Below are positions 5,592 through 6,751 of a stretch of 6,751 nucleotides of DNA, piece by piece (within the stretch, counting starts at the first letter, position 1; every line of letters starts with the position of its first letter). The notes beneath the pieces are model-generated. The model had not been told where the DNA came from. It saw nothing but the letters and a program-made list of their open reading frames with translations, and made no database searches. Source of the stretch: Bacteriovorax stolpii (GTDB taxonomy: Bacteria; Bdellovibrionota; Bacteriovoracia; Bacteriovoracales; Bacteriovoracaceae). Both the position numbers and the translations under genes were made by a program. The stretch spans positions 1 through 6,751 of the forward strand of contig CAMAYW010000132.1 in NCBI GenBank assembly GCA_945862475.1, written 5' to 3'.

Positions 5592-6751
5592 ATGATTTCT
5601 CTAGATGGTTTAAATCCTGAACAACGCGAAGCTGCCGAAACGGTTCAAGGCCCAGTTTTAATCCTGGCCGGCGCCGGATCTGGAAAAACACGTACGGTTA
5701 CCTACCGCATTGCTCACATGCTCACGAATCTCAAAATTCCTGGTAAAAACATACTTGCGGTAAGCTTTACTAATAAAGCAGCTGCAGAGATGAAGGAGCG
5801 GGTCTCTCATCTCGTCGACTCACGACAACGAAAAGGCATCACACTCTCTACTTTCCACTCCCTTGGAATTCGAATTTTGAGAGAAGATATTCACCATCTG
5901 GGCTACAACAATCTTTTTACGATTTATGATCAAGCTGATCAAATGAGTATTGTAAGGGAAGGCTTAAAAAATTATCGGTCAAATAAGTCTTATGACCGCG
6001 GCATTATCATGTCGAAAATCGGTTACCTTAAGAATCAAGGTATTTCCGCAGAAGAGTTCCCTAAAAGTAAATTTTATGATCCTGAAAATAACTACGATGG
6101 TGCAACCGAATACGTGTATCACTTCTATCAAGAAAAACTTCAGTTCTATAATGCTCTCGACTTTGATGATATTCTTTTTTTAGTTGTTAAACTTTTTAAA
6201 AATTTTCCAGATGTCGCAAAAAAATACTCGGAGCGATTTAAGTACATCATGATTGATGAGTACCAAGACACAAACGCCCTGCAGTTTTCACTGATTCAAG
6301 GGTTGACTTCGACGCATCAAAATATTTGTGTCGTTGGTGATGACGATCAATCCATCTATGGGTTTCGTGGGGCAGACATTTCAAATATCCTTAATTTTGA
6401 AAAGCAATACGACAATACAAAAGTAATTAAATTAGAAGAGAATTACCGATCGACCTTTCCCATTTTAGATTTAGCCAATCAGGTCATTAAAGAGAATAAG
6501 GATCGCAAAGAGAAAACTATGAGGACCTCCCAGATGGAAGGTCACATGCCTCAACTCTGGGCCGCAGCGGAGTCAGATCATGAAGCAGCGATTGTTGCCG
6601 AAGAAATCATTAAACTGCAGTCGCATGGAATCGCCCTATCTGAAATGGCCATTCTCTACCGCTCCAATACTCAAGTTCCACCATTTGAAGATCAGCTACG
6701 TATTTCACAGATTCCCTATAATATTATTGGTGGCCAAAAATTTTACGAAAA
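5592..6751 (+). CDS. UvrD/Rep/PcrA-family superfamily 1A DNA helicase, N-terminal part (3' end outside window)
   Basis: The first 386 residues of an ATP-dependent 3'-5' DNA helicase, a family normally about 650-750 residues long, acting in repair or replication restart. Visible motifs in order: Q-motif LNPEQREAA (Q11); Walker A AGAGSGKT (26-33, K32); motif Ia AVSFTNKAAAEMKERV; the Ib region STFHSLG; LDFDDILF; Walker B DEYQDT (D222-E223); motif III GDDDQSIYGFRGA (249-261); and motif IV LEENYRST (N284-Y285-R286). The frame is open to the last base. The STFHSLGIRIL and VIKLEENYRS segments look somewhat Rep-like, whereas GFRGA is common in UvrD/PcrA proteins, so the subfamily cannot be fixed from this half and I give no symbol. 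ATG 5592 is the start because the Q-motif follows within ten residues and no earlier in-frame start fits. It lacks a ribosome binding site; see the overlapping promoter. It is divergent from metG across a 107-base gap. Confidence 0.96.
   Translation, partial: MISLDGLNPEQREAAETVQGPVLILAGAGSGKTRTVTYRIAHMLTNLKIPGKNILAVSFTNKAAAEMKERVSHLVDSRQRKGITLSTFHSLGIRILREDIHHLGYNNLFTIYDQADQMSIVREGLKNYRSNKSYDRGIIMSKIGYLKNQGISAEEFPKSKFYDPENNYDGATEYVYHFYQEKLQFYNALDFDDILFLVVKLFKNFPDVAKKYSERFKYIMIDEYQDTNALQFSLIQGLTSTHQNICVVGDDDQSIYGFRGADISNILNFEKQYDNTKVIKLEENYRSTFPILDLANQVIKENKDRKEKTMRTSQMEGHMPQLWAAAESDHEAAIVAEEIIKLQSHGIALSEMAILYRSNTQVPPFEDQLRISQIPYNIIGGQKFYE

Noticed and set aside
5383..5595. Plus-strand 70-codon open frame across the metG start and intergenic region
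   Set aside because: It overlaps the conserved MetRS N-terminus antisense and runs past the helicase promoter; no coding character.

Overview
The window is AT-rich DNA from a Gram-negative bacterium. A lipoprotein signal peptide with a clear lipobox (LASC) and a secreted, cysteine-rich zinc-protease-like protein point to an outer envelope. The combination of low GC, a propeptide-less M36/M4-like lipoprotein and this metG resembles Bdellovibrionota/Bacteriovoracales-type predatory or ex-deltaproteobacterial genomes. That placement is an impression from protein style, not a demonstrated assignment. No mobile element, tRNA/rRNA gene or CRISPR array is visible.

Layout: (1) 1-585 (+) is the 3' part of an unrecognised, lysine/glutamate-rich coiled-coil protein with a four-cysteine C-terminal part. 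(2) 583-628 holds three copies of one 7-bp arm, which can form two mutually exclusive hairpins just upstream of the next gene's ribosome binding site. (3) 640-3243 (+) encodes an 867-residue lipoprotein with a complete gluzincin-type active-site layout (HELGH, then GEGVAD, then VHYAG). (4) 3236-3781 (+) overlaps its end by 8 bases and encodes a small membrane-anchored protein with a tentative PepSY-like C-terminal part. (5) 3778-5484 (-) is methionyl-tRNA synthetase, convergent with gene 4; the two stop codons share the palindrome CTAG, and a good intrinsic terminator for metG lies inside gene 4. (6) 5485-5591 is the divergent intergenic region, with a strong promoter facing right. (7) 5592 to the end (+) is the N-terminal 386 residues of a UvrD/Rep/PcrA-family DNA helicase cut by the window edge.

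Genes 3 and 4 look translationally coupled. A gluzincin with no visible FTP/PepSY propeptide is followed by a membrane-tethered protein that may carry such a fold, which suggests a protease and trans-acting modulator pair. This is a hypothesis. MetG and the helicase are housekeeping functions transcribed divergently from the 107-bp gap. The helicase promoter is placed so that its mRNA would start almost at the ATG, i.e. it may be leaderless.
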